Assembly: GCA_934539245.1 (NCBI GenBank)
Contig: CAKTCK010000022.1
Span: 1 to 30,930, forward strand
Direction of reading: 5' to 3'
From: an uncultured Faecalibacterium sp.
GTDB lineage: Bacteria > Bacillota > Clostridia > Oscillospirales > Ruminococcaceae
DNA length: 30,930 bases
This document shows, piece after piece, positions 8,480-14,684 of the stretch (positions are counted from its first letter, which is position 1; every line of letters begins with the position of its first letter). The notes beneath the pieces are model-generated. The model was not told where the DNA came from and ran no database searches. It saw only the letters and a program-made list of their open reading frames with translations. Both the position numbers and the translations under genes were made by a program.

Positions 8480-8511
8480 ATTGCTTGCCACTGCTATGAA
8501 AGCCTTTTGAA

Positions 8512-8540
8512 TTGCAAAATGATTTTTCAGTTGCTATACT
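8512..8540 (+). promoter_or_regulatory. Promoter of the hydrolase-yaiI unit
   Basis: TTGCAA (8512-8517), a 17-nt spacer and TATACT (8535-8540), with an extended -10 TGC just before it. It lies 34 nt upstream of the GTG start and so excludes a longer reading frame that would begin inside the promoter. Confidence 0.7.
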
Positions 8541-8574
8541 GGGCTTATCAAAGTTTTTTCGGGAGGATGACGCA

Positions 8575-9261
8575 GTGACCGCAAAGCAAGTTCAAATCGG
8601 AGATAGACCCTGCCGTATTTACGGCGCAGACTGCGCCGAATATCTTCTGCTTCAGATGACGGATGAACACGAATTGCAGCGCATGGACAACGAAGTTGCA
8701 GCCATTGCACAGGGCGCAGCACATCCGTTTCTGTTTGCTGCGGTTCCGGTGGAAAGCTGGAACGATGCACTTTCCCCGTGGAAGTCTCCTGCTGTTTGGG
8801 GAAAGCAAGGTTTCGGTGGAAATGCTGGGGACACCCTGCGCTTTCTGACAGAACAGGTCGTGCCAACGCTGAAACAACAGTTCAATCTCCCGGAAAACGT
8901 CAAAATCATTCTGGGTGGCTATTCGTTGGCTGGACTGTTTGCCCTGTGGGCATCCACCCAGACAAAGCTGTTCTACGGTGTCGCCGCCGCCTCGCCCTCT
9001 GTTTGGTTTCCGGGCTGGATGGAGTTTGAACAACAGCACCCGATACAGGCACAGCGCGTTTATCTGAGCCTTGGTGACAAGGAAGAGCGCACGAAAAACG
9101 CCGTCATGGCTGTGGTAGGCGATAACATCCGCACCCTGCACAGCCGACTTGCAGAGCGTGGCACAGACTGCACCCTTGAATGGAACAGCGGCGGGCATTT
9201 CAAAGACGCCGACCTGCGCACGGCGAAAGCATTTCAGTGGGCGATGGAGGAACACTCATGA
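8575..9261 (+). CDS. Alpha/beta hydrolase, putative esterase
   Basis: A 228-residue protein starting at GTG 8575: GGGAGGA lies 7 nt upstream, and the only earlier in-frame start falls inside the promoter. The nucleophile elbow is GGYSLAG with Ser117. The likely acid is the Asp in LSLGDKEER, and the His is in SGGHF near the end. It resembles the esterase D/Fes-type putative esterases; there is no signal peptide, so it is cytoplasmic. Its last codons overlap the next gene by 4 nt (ATGA), so the pair is co-translated. Substrate unknown. It sits inside the island but its base composition is like the core genome. Confidence 0.85.
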   Translation: MTAKQVQIGDRPCRIYGADCAEYLLLQMTDEHELQRMDNEVAAIAQGAAHPFLFAAVPVESWNDALSPWKSPAVWGKQGFGGNAGDTLRFLTEQVVPTLKQQFNLPENVKIILGGYSLAGLFALWASTQTKLFYGVAAASPSVWFPGWMEFEQQHPIQAQRVYLSLGDKEERTKNAVMAVVGDNIRTLHSRLAERGTDCTLEWNSGGHFKDADLRTAKAFQWAMEEHS

Positions 9262-9692
9262 CCATTTTGATTGATGCCGACGGCTGCCCTGTGGTGGACC
9301 TGACATTGCAGATTGCAAAACAGTTTGATGTCCCTGTTATCATCCTGTGCGACACCTCTCACCAAATCGAGCGGGAAGGTGCGCAGACGCTGGTGTTCGA
9401 TAAAGGGGCTGACAGCGTGGACTTTGCACTTGTCAACCGGGTAAAACCGGGGGATATTGTCGTAACACAGGACTACGGGCTGGCGAGTATGTGCCTTGCC
9501 AAGCGCGTCCGGGTGCTGAACCAGAACGGTTTGGAGTATACTGCCGACAATATAGACGCCCTCATGCTGCGGCGATATGAAAACAAAAAGCTCCTTCGTG
9601 CCGGGAAGCATCCCAAAGGGAGTGCAAAGCGGACGAAGGAGCAGGATGAAGCATTTGTTACCACGCTGACAGATATTTTAGCAAGCATTTGA
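9258..9692 (+). CDS. YaiI/YqxD family (DUF188) protein
   Basis: A 144-residue protein, the usual length of the UPF0178/DUF188 family. It starts at ATG 9258, with GGAGG 7 nt upstream and a 4-nt overlap with the hydrolase gene. It opens with ILIDADGCPVVD; GDIVVTQDYGLA, NQNGLEYT and the basic KHPKGSAKRT tail are also typical. The fold is PIN/NYN-like with conserved acidic residues, so a nuclease-type activity is plausible but the family's biochemical role is unproven. A strong terminator follows. Confidence 0.9.
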   Translation: MTILIDADGCPVVDLTLQIAKQFDVPVIILCDTSHQIEREGAQTLVFDKGADSVDFALVNRVKPGDIVVTQDYGLASMCLAKRVRVLNQNGLEYTADNIDALMLRRYENKKLLRAGKHPKGSAKRTKEQDEAFVTTLTDILASI

Positions 9693-9718
9693 TTTTCTGA
9701 ATCAAAAATTTGAATTGC

Positions 9719-9762
9719 AACCGCCGCCCACTCTTTCTCGGAATGGGCGGCGGTTGTTTCTT
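9719..9762 (+). terminator. Rho-independent terminator of the hydrolase-yaiI unit
   Basis: A perfect 12-bp stem, AACCGCCGCCCA (9719-9730) with TGGGCGGCGGTT (9744-9755), has a 13-nt loop and is followed by GTTTCTTG. Confidence 0.85.
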
Positions 9763-9791
9763 GTTCAGCGCGCCTTGTTTTGTTAACTTTC

Positions 9792-10128
9792 TGTTAATTT
9801 TCAAAATGAAGGTTGTCAACCAGCCTTTCTCGATGCCTACCAAGTGAGGGAAGTTTTTCAATTTTCAATGAAGGCAAAAAAATCAGCGTCAGCACCCCCC
9901 ATTTCTGGCCATTTTTTCTGTTAATAATAGAACCTCCTCTTTGAAGGCCGGTCATTTGTGACCTTTTTGTTAATTCTCAAAAAGATGGTTGTCTTTTGGT
10001 CTTTTTCGTCGGCTACCAAGTGAGAGGACTTTTTCAAAGCCGGAGATTCGGTCTCAAAAATTACAATTTGGTTACAAGTTTTCCTCCAATGCTACGAAAC
10101 AGGCATTCCCAATGCCTACCAAGTGTAG
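9792..10128 (+). repeat. Degenerate direct repeats upstream of the excisionase/integrase genes
   Basis: Two copies of a unit of about 70 nt start at 9792 and 9969. Each has TGTTAATT-CTCAAAA-like sequence, then GGTTGTC, then CTACCAAGTGAG (9837-9848 and 10013-10024), then a TTTTTCAA stretch. A third, shorter copy has CTACCAAGTGTAG at 10116-10128. Extra TGTTAA motifs lie at 9781 and about 9921. There is no gene in this AT-rich stretch. Such arrays next to int/xis often bind recombination proteins. This is inferred. Confidence 0.6.
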
Positions 10129-10209
10129 AGTATCTTTTTAAGGAACTTTTGTTACATCTTTATTACAACAAACCGCTAATGGGTGTAAAATCCCCATTCT
10201 CGATGGCTC

Positions 10210-10412
10210 GTATATAGAGAGATCATTCTAGTGAGTAACCCGTTCCATACGTTCCTTGACAAGTGAATAGTTCAATCGTCCGGTACTTCACAAAAGGTAC
10301 TTCTGTAACTCGCAGCCCGGTCATAACGAAGACGGGGTGGCTGAAATGCCAATGGTGCGGTGCAAGCCCGCCGCTGGACGATTCCCCACTCCTAGGGAAG
10401 TCGAGGATCAAT
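10210..10412 (+). ncRNA. Possible structured leader RNA ahead of the xis genes
   Basis: There is no convincing gene here. Several stems can form: TGGC/GCCA around 10342, GCGG/CCGC around 10356-10372, and GAC..TTCCC with GGGAA..GTC at 10378-10403. A further CGCAGA/TCTGCG stem lies just inside the next small gene. The run of paired, GC-rich segments ending just before a ribosome site looks like a structured leader or small RNA rather than spacer. No known family is recognised with certainty. Confidence 0.3.
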
Positions 10413-10589
10413 ATGGGAGACCTTAACTTATTAACGCAGACGGGTTTGAACTTATCTGCGATGGGGGAGTTGGAACTACTGCCAGCTCTCTTTACATTGC
10501 CACCTGACCGCAGCTTTGCTGCAAAGGATATAACCGCAGGTAACACACTTTTTGACCTTAGACTACTTATGCTGAAGGAGTGCCTATGA
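10413..10589 (+). CDS. Small hypothetical protein coupled to the excisionase gene
   Basis: A 58-residue reading frame starts at ATG 10413, with GAGG 6 nt upstream, and ends TGA at 10589. It overlaps the excisionase start by 4 nt (ATGA), the hallmark of translational coupling. The frame is open further up (from about 10263), but no ribosome site supports that start. The protein is rich in Leu and begins MGDLNLLTQTGLNL; I recognise no domain. Evidence is the ribosome site and overlap only, so it may be a real small protein or a leader that controls xis translation. Confidence 0.45.
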   Translation: MGDLNLLTQTGLNLSAMGELELLPALFTLPPDRSFAAKDITAGNTLFDLRLLMLKECL

Positions 10590-10861
10590 AGTTTAACAAT
10601 GCCTATTCCCAGATGTTTCCCGGCTACCCCGATGCCGTCAGCCTTCAGCAGGCTTCGGAGATGCTTGGTCTGAACCGCCATACAGTTGGGGAATTGATCC
10701 GTTCCCGCCGCCTGTTTGCGCTTAAAATCGGCCGCACCTACCGTATCCCGAAGCTGAGCGTGATCGAGTTCCTGCTCACCGGACAGAGCACCTTCCCGGC
10801 TGGAAATCCGCCGCTGGATGTGGTATGCTGTGGGTGCAGCAACGGACAGCACGCCTGTTGA
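10586..10861 (+). CDS. xis: Excisionase-like helix-turn-helix DNA-binding protein
   Basis: A 91-residue protein starting at ATG 10586, with AAGGAG 6 nt upstream. A GTG six bases earlier would overlap that site. Residues about 18-62 (VSLQQASEMLGLNRHTVGEL onward, with IRSRRLFALKIGRTYRIPK) are a MerR-like HTH_17 excisionase domain: helix-turn-helix plus wing. Such proteins bend DNA and direct the integrase toward excision. The gene lies 17 nt before the integrase gene on the same strand and is coupled to a small gene upstream. Confidence 0.85.
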   Translation: MKFNNAYSQMFPGYPDAVSLQQASEMLGLNRHTVGELIRSRRLFALKIGRTYRIPKLSVIEFLLTGQSTFPAGNPPLDVVCCGCSNGQHAC

Positions 10862-10878
10862 CCCAAAGGAGGTTTATG

Positions 10879-12117
10879 ATGAAAACTACAGGGTCTGTCC
10901 AAGAGAAAAATGGACGTTTCTATTTCGTGATCAATCTTTATGATGCCAACGGTAAGCGGAAGATCAAGTGGATCTCCACAGGTCTGACCGTCCGGGGCAA
11001 CAAGCGCAAGGCAGAATCCATGCTCCGGGAAGTATTGCTCCACTATGATGAGACCGGGGAGCTGCCCACAGGGCGGGGCGGAGCCTACGAAAAAGTAGAT
11101 GCTAAAACCGCCAAGCCCCTGCCGCTGCCCCTCCAGCCCGTCAACAAGTCGGAGATGTTGTTTCTGGACTATCTCAACGAGTGGGTGCAAGTCCATAAAG
11201 CATCCATCCAGCCTGCAACCTTTATCAGCTACAATCGGATGATCACCGGGCGCATCACGCAGTATTTTGAGCCGCTGGGCTTGAAGCTGTGCGAGGTCAC
11301 GCCGCAGGTGCTGGATGAGTTTCAGGAGAAGATCTTGCTGGAGGGCTACACCACTAACACGGTCATTCACTACCACGCCATCTTCGGCAAAGCGTTCAAG
11401 GATGCCGTCCGCAAGGACTATCTGGAAACCAACCCGATGCTGAAAGTTGACCGCCCGAAGAAGAACAGCTTCCGTCCCAACTTCTACTCCAAGGATGAAG
11501 TCCAGCAGCTGCTGGAAGTATCGCAGGATGACCCCCTGCACCTGTGCATTCTCATTACGGCCTACTACGGTCTGCGCCGCAGCGAGGTGCTTGGGCTGAA
11601 GTGGTCGTCTATCGACTTTGAGCGCAAGTCTATCACCATCAATCACAAGGTGACGGAGCAGTTGGTGAACGGCAAGTACGTTCCTGTGGTCAGCGATGTG
11701 ATGAAGAACAAGACCAGCTGCCGTACTCTGCCGCTGATTTCCGCTGTGGAAGAAGAACTTCTGAAGCAGAAGGAAAAGCAGCAGCTTTACCGCAAGCTGT
11801 TCAAGAAGAGTTACAGCACTGAGTATCTGGATTTCGTCTGCACCGATCAGGAAGGCAAGCTGATCCGCCCGAACTTCGTGACGGAGCACTTCGACTGGCT
11901 GCTGACCAAGTACGGGCTGAAGCACATCCGATTTCACGATCTGCGCCACAGCTGCGCCAGCCTGATGGTGATGAATGGCGTTTCCATGAAGCAGGTTCAG
12001 GAATGGCTGGGGCACAGCACCTTTTCTACCACCGCCGACATCTACGCACACCTTGATTACAAGAGCAAAGAGGGTTCAGCAGGGGTTATCGCTGGGTTGT
12101 TAGAAACGAAAAAGTAA
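10879..12117 (+). CDS. int: Tyrosine recombinase / site-specific integrase
   Basis: A 412-residue protein starting at ATG 10879 (ATG 10876 is only 3 nt from AAAGGAGG, so the second is preferred). The N-terminus has an AP2-like arm-binding domain (KNGRFYFVINLYDANGKRK) and residues about 92-185 a SAM-like core-binding domain. Catalytic residues are all visible: R233 in YYGLRRSEVLGL, a Lys near 276-278, H353-x-x-R356 in FHDLRHS, H379 in GHSTF and the nucleophile Y389 in ADIYAH. It resembles integrases of Firmicutes conjugative elements (Tn916/phage type). It reads toward tRNA-Ser about 200 nt away, its probable target. Confidence 0.95.
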   Translation: MKTTGSVQEKNGRFYFVINLYDANGKRKIKWISTGLTVRGNKRKAESMLREVLLHYDETGELPTGRGGAYEKVDAKTAKPLPLPLQPVNKSEMLFLDYLNEWVQVHKASIQPATFISYNRMITGRITQYFEPLGLKLCEVTPQVLDEFQEKILLEGYTTNTVIHYHAIFGKAFKDAVRKDYLETNPMLKVDRPKKNSFRPNFYSKDEVQQLLEVSQDDPLHLCILITAYYGLRRSEVLGLKWSSIDFERKSITINHKVTEQLVNGKYVPVVSDVMKNKTSCRTLPLISAVEEELLKQKEKQQLYRKLFKKSYSTEYLDFVCTDQEGKLIRPNFVTEHFDWLLTKYGLKHIRFHDLRHSCASLMVMNGVSMKQVQEWLGHSTFSTTADIYAHLDYKSKEGSAGVIAGLLETKK

Positions 12118-12143
12118 AAAGACCGTTGCATTCTACAACAGTC
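12116..12143 (-). terminator. Possible minus-strand terminator after int
   Basis: On the minus strand GACtGTTG/CAACgGTC pairs around a 7-nt loop and is followed by TTTTTAC. It would stop leftward transcripts before they run antisense into int. Modest stem strength. Confidence 0.35.
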
Positions 12144-12280
12144 TCAACGAACAGTAGTATTTCCGATGGATTCAACAGGCGAACTGTTGAAGTTTCTTTT
12201 GGAGAGAATTCATGGAGAGAACGGGCTTCCAATGCAGGATCTCCGCGATTGTTGTCACAGCATCACCTTCAAAATTGGCG

Positions 12281-12314
12281 ACAAAAAAGGCGCAGATTCG
12301 TTTGAATCTACGCC
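12281..12314 (-). terminator. Terminator of tRNA-Ser
   Basis: On the minus strand GGCGtAGATTC and GAATCTgCGCC pair around a short loop and are followed by TTTTTTG. It begins 2 nt after the encoded CCA end of the tRNA. Confidence 0.8.
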
Positions 12315-12316
12315 TC

Positions 12317-12408
12317 TGGCGGAGAGAAAGGGATTCGAACCCTTGCCCGGCGATTAACCGGCTACCGCATTTCGAGTGCGGACCCTTCGACCTCTTGGGT
12401 ACCTCTCC
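12317..12408 (-). tRNA. tRNA-Ser(CGA)
   Basis: The acceptor stem GGAGAGG pairs with TCTCTCC, and the discriminator G and an encoded CCA follow. The anticodon loop is CTCGAAA, giving CGA (reads UCG); the long variable arm is serine-type, and the T-arm AAGGG-TTCGAAT-CCCTT is intact. The gene is 92 nt with CCA. The integrase gene lies beyond its 3' end, so this tRNA is the probable integration site. No promoter lies close upstream; the likely one is at 12644-12672, before a half-tRNA remnant. Confidence 0.95.
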
Positions 12409-12558
12409 GTATACATATCAGGTAATACTACAATTTGTATTGCAATATTATCTTGATTCCGAATGATAAAGCTGTTAGAATATTGTTAGAAAACGCATCG
12501 TTCAGACAGGTTCTGAAGCCTGTCAGGACATCAAAATTGACGTTCTCCCGTGTGATAT

Positions 12559-12627
12559 GGAGACATCCGGCGAAGCATCCACTTGGATTTCGAGTCGTTC
12601 TCGTTACGACCACTTCGATACATCTCC
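12559..12627 (-). pseudogene. Truncated tRNA-Ser(CGA), 5' half only
   Basis: On the minus strand from 12627 the sequence is that of a tRNA-Ser 5' half: acceptor GGAGATG, T8-A9, a D-arm with AGTGGT, and an anticodon loop CTCGAAA (CGA). After about 12588 the match ends: the 3' half of the anticodon stem does not pair, and there is no serine variable arm or T-arm. At 12565-12559 TGTCTCC could close a 7-bp acceptor-like helix with two G-U pairs, giving a 69-nt tRNA-like shape without a T-arm. It is most likely a relic of a tRNA gene broken by an earlier insertion. Confidence 0.65.
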
Positions 12628-12643
12628 ACGATAAACTTTATAT

Positions 12644-12672
12644 AGTATAGCAAAAAAGCCTGTTGGCGTCAA
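12644..12672 (-). promoter_or_regulatory. Strong promoter driving the tRNA-Ser region
   Basis: On the minus strand TTGACG (12672-12667), a 17-nt spacer and TATACT (12649-12644), with an extended TGC. It lies 16 nt upstream of the tRNA-Ser remnant. No other promoter is evident before the intact tRNA-Ser at 12408, so it probably makes that tRNA too. Confidence 0.7.
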
Positions 12673-12689
12673 CACTTTTTCGCATTCCG

Positions 12690-12727
12690 AACCCCGGGGC
12701 TGCGGTGCAGCAGTTCCGGGGTTTTTC
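12690..12727 (+). terminator. Rho-independent terminator-like hairpin
   Basis: AACCCCGG (12690-12697) pairs with CCGGGGTT (12716-12723), with a CTGC/GCAG inner stem, and TTTTTC follows. It insulates the MATE gene from rightward read-through. No rightward gene ends close by; the nearest is int, 570 nt upstream. Confidence 0.7.
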
Positions 12728-12788
12728 AGCTTTTTTGCGCAGCACGGAAAATTTTGCAAAAAGGGCTGGTATTTTTGCGGGTTTTGAG

Positions 12789-12819
12789 TATAATAGAGGA
12801 GAGATAGTTCAAATTTGAA
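12789..12819 (+). promoter_or_regulatory. MATE gene -10 box and palindromic operator
   Basis: TATAAT lies at 12789-12794; the -35 is poor. TTCAAATTTGAA, a perfect 12-bp palindrome, lies at 12808-12819, 14 nt after the -10 and so over the first transcribed bases. Symmetry and place suit a MarR- or TetR-type repressor. The weak -35 fits a regulated promoter. The regulator is not in the window. Confidence 0.45.
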
Positions 12820-12824
12820 GTATA

Positions 12825-12866
12825 GCAGTTTGCGTTTTTAATGCCTTGACAACATCCGCAAACTGC
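12825..12866 (+). promoter_or_regulatory. Leader hairpin of the MATE gene
   Basis: GCAGTTTGCG (12825-12834) and CGCAAACTGC (12857-12866) form a perfect 10-bp stem around 22 nt in the 5' untranslated region. TTGACA occurs in the loop. It could be a second operator or an RNA control element. Confidence 0.45.
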
Positions 12867-12934
12867 ATATCGCAAATATGCCGTTTTGATAGGCGCTATT
12901 CTTGAAAATTGCGATAAAAAGGAGAATCACATCC

Positions 12935-14302
12935 ATGGCACAGGCAAAACAGGATATGGGCTCTGGCAGCGTAAAAAAGCTGATGCTGCAGCTCATGATC
13001 CCTGCGGTCGTTGCACAGGTGGTCAACCTGCTGTATAACATCGTAGACCGCATTTACATCGGACATATTGCCGGCATCGGCGCGGCAGCACTGACCGGCG
13101 TGGGACTGTTCACCCCCATCCTCATGCTGCTGAACGCGTTTGCCATGCTGGTGGGCGCGGGCGGCGCGCCCCGCACCGCCATTGCGCTGGGACAGGGCGA
13201 CAAGGAGCAGGCGGAGAAGATCATCTCCAACAGCTTTACCATGCTGCTGCTCTTTTCGGTGGTGCTGACCGTGGTGTTCTACGCCGGGGCACCCACCCTG
13301 CTGCGGCTCTTTGGCGCCAGTGACGCCACCCTGCCCTATGCGCTGGCGTACAGCCGCATCTACATTCTGGGCTCGGTGTTCGTGCTGCTGGTGCTGGGCA
13401 TGAACCCCTTCATCACCACGCAGGGCTTTGCCAAGACCAGTATGCTTACCACCGTCATCGGTGCGGTCATCAACATTATTCTGGACCCCATCCTGATCTT
13501 TGGTCTAGGTCTGGGCGTGCGGGGTGCAGCCATTGCCACCGTACTCAGTCAGGCCGTAGGCGCGGTGTGGATTTTGCGCTTCCTCACCGGCAAAAAGACC
13601 ATCCTGCGCCTGCGCAAGGACTATATGCGCCCGGAAAAGCAGGTCATTCTGCCGGTGATGGCGCTGGGCATCTCCACCTTTGTAATGATGTCCACCGAGA
13701 GTCTGCTGTCCATCAGCTTCAGTTCCAGTCTGGCGCGGTACGGCGGCGACGTGGCTGTGGGTGCCATGACCGTCATCACCAGCGCTTCCCAGCTGTGCAC
13801 CCTGCCCATTCAGGGCATCTGTCAGGGCGGTCAGCCGGTGATGAGCTTCAACTTCGGTGCGGGCAAAAAGTCCCGCGTCAAGGAGGCGTTCCACTTCCAG
13901 CTGCTGCTGTGCAGCTGCTACACCTGCCTGTTCTGGCTGCTGATGATGCTGGTGCCGGGGGCTGTGGCGGGCATCTTCACCTCGGATACGGCGCTGATCG
14001 ACTACACCACATGGTCTATGCGCATCTACATGGCGGGCATCTTTGCCATGGGCTTCCAGATCGCCTGCCAGCAAAGCTTTATGGCGCTGGGACAGGCCAA
14101 GGTCAGCCTGCTGCTGGCCTGCCTGCGCAAGATCATTTTGCTGATCCCGCTCATCTTCATTCTGCCGCACCTGCTGCCGGACCCGGTGTTCGGCGTCTTT
14201 CTGGCAGAGCCGGTCAGCGATATTCTGGCGGCGACCATCACCACCATCACCTTCTTCTCCCGCTTCAATGGCATTCTGGAACGGGGCGCTGCAAAGGTAT
14301 AA
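12935..14302 (+). CDS. MATE family efflux transporter
   Basis: A 455-residue membrane protein starting at ATG 12935, with AAAAGGAG 10 nt upstream. About twelve hydrophobic helices form two MatE repeats. Typical segments are LMLQLMIPAVVAQVVNLLYN with DRIYIGH near the start, and the second-half repeat ILPVMALGISTFVMMS with INGICQGGQP-like PIQGICQGGQPVMSFNFGA. MATE proteins export cationic drugs or metabolites in exchange for Na+ or H+. It is a single-gene unit with its own leader and terminator. The dyad over its transcription start suggests repression until a ligand is present. The substrate cannot be told from sequence. Confidence 0.93.
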   Translation: MAQAKQDMGSGSVKKLMLQLMIPAVVAQVVNLLYNIVDRIYIGHIAGIGAAALTGVGLFTPILMLLNAFAMLVGAGGAPRTAIALGQGDKEQAEKIISNSFTMLLLFSVVLTVVFYAGAPTLLRLFGASDATLPYALAYSRIYILGSVFVLLVLGMNPFITTQGFAKTSMLTTVIGAVINIILDPILIFGLGLGVRGAAIATVLSQAVGAVWILRFLTGKKTILRLRKDYMRPEKQVILPVMALGISTFVMMSTESLLSISFSSSLARYGGDVAVGAMTVITSASQLCTLPIQGICQGGQPVMSFNFGAGKKSRVKEAFHFQLLLCSCYTCLFWLLMMLVPGAVAGIFTSDTALIDYTTWSMRIYMAGIFAMGFQIACQQSFMALGQAKVSLLLACLRKIILLIPLIFILPHLLPDPVFGVFLAEPVSDILAATITTITFFSRFNGILERGAAKV

Positions 14303-14311
14303 TAAATTAGA

Positions 14312-14361
14312 ACAAGCCCGGAAAGTCTGCGGACTTTCCGGGCTTGTGTTTTCACGGGAGG
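14312..14361 (+). terminator. MATE terminator, a member of the TTTTCACGGGA hairpin family
   Basis: A perfect 16-bp stem (14312-14327 with 14332-14347), with loop TGCG, follows the MATE stop. It is followed by TTTTCACGGGAGG (14349-14361), a tail shared with hairpins at 16032 and 17830. It works as a terminator by position and form. Confidence 0.75.
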
Positions 14362-14369
14362 GAGACGAA

Positions 14370-14682
14370 CTCCCTCAGTCATCGCTGCGCGATGCCAGCT
14401 CCCTCGGGGAGGGAGCCTTTGGCATGGCGGGAAGGTTTCTTATTGCGTCTGAAACTTTAACAACAGGGCTAACGGCGTGCGCCCTCTCAGTCACCTTCGG
14501 TGACAGCTCTCCCAAAGGGAGAGCCAAGAGCACTGCCGGAAGCTTTCTCGTTACACTTAAAACTTCAGCAACGAACGTAACGGCTTGGCTCTCCCTGAGA
14601 GGAAAGACTTCCCCCGCTCCGGGGGAAGATGTCACCGCAGGTGACAAAAAGGGGAATCTGGCGCGGGAGCGCCTGAGAGGGC
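14370..14682. repeat. Extragenic repeat cluster
   Basis: This 382-nt gap between convergent genes has no gene. It holds three related modules. CTCCCTCAGTC + small hairpin + AGCTCCCTCGGGGAGGGAGCC is at 14370-14418. CCCTCTCAGTCACC + hairpin + AGCTCTCCCAAAGGGAGAGCC is at 14482-14525. An inverted, longer version (GGCTCTCCCTGAGAGG ... GTCACCGCAGGTGAC ... CCTGAGAGGG) is at 14587-14682. Each pairs internally. The pattern is like the REP/MITE-type intergenic repeats common in gut Clostridia. The GGCGC/GCGCC stem at 14660-14673 may end the leftward ATP-grasp transcript start-to-stop. Confidence 0.65.
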
Positions 14683-14684
14683 TG

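Larger units (their letters stand above)
1..12320. mobile_element. Integrative element / defence island (right part, left end outside window)
   Basis: A tyrosine recombinase and a small HTH excisionase-like gene lie directly next to the 3' end of tRNA-Ser(CGA), the commonest arrangement for a tRNA-targeting integrative element. The genes to the left are accessory: an AAA/RloB pair, a type III restriction-modification operon with extra genes, and a hydrolase pair. Genes at 1255-3964 are clearly more AT-rich than those right of the tRNA. The left attachment site is not in the window, so the element's size and mobility are unknown. The exact right boundary within or just past the tRNA 3' end cannot be fixed without an empty site. 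Confidence 0.65.

Noticed and set aside
9792..10128. Repeats considered as a CRISPR array
   Set aside because: Only three unequal copies, irregular spacing of 176 and 103 nt, poor identity and no cas genes.
10263..10412. N-terminal extension of the small ORF before xis
   Set aside because: The GTG at 10263 has no ribosome site, while ATG 10413 has a good one; the upstream part folds into stems instead.
10738..12051. 437-codon open frame on the minus strand
   Set aside because: It is antisense to the integrase, which has all catalytic residues and a strong ribosome site.
12166..12466. Two short plus-strand frames across the tRNA-Ser gene
   Set aside because: They translate the antisense of the tRNA and its terminator; such false proteins are common next to tRNA genes.
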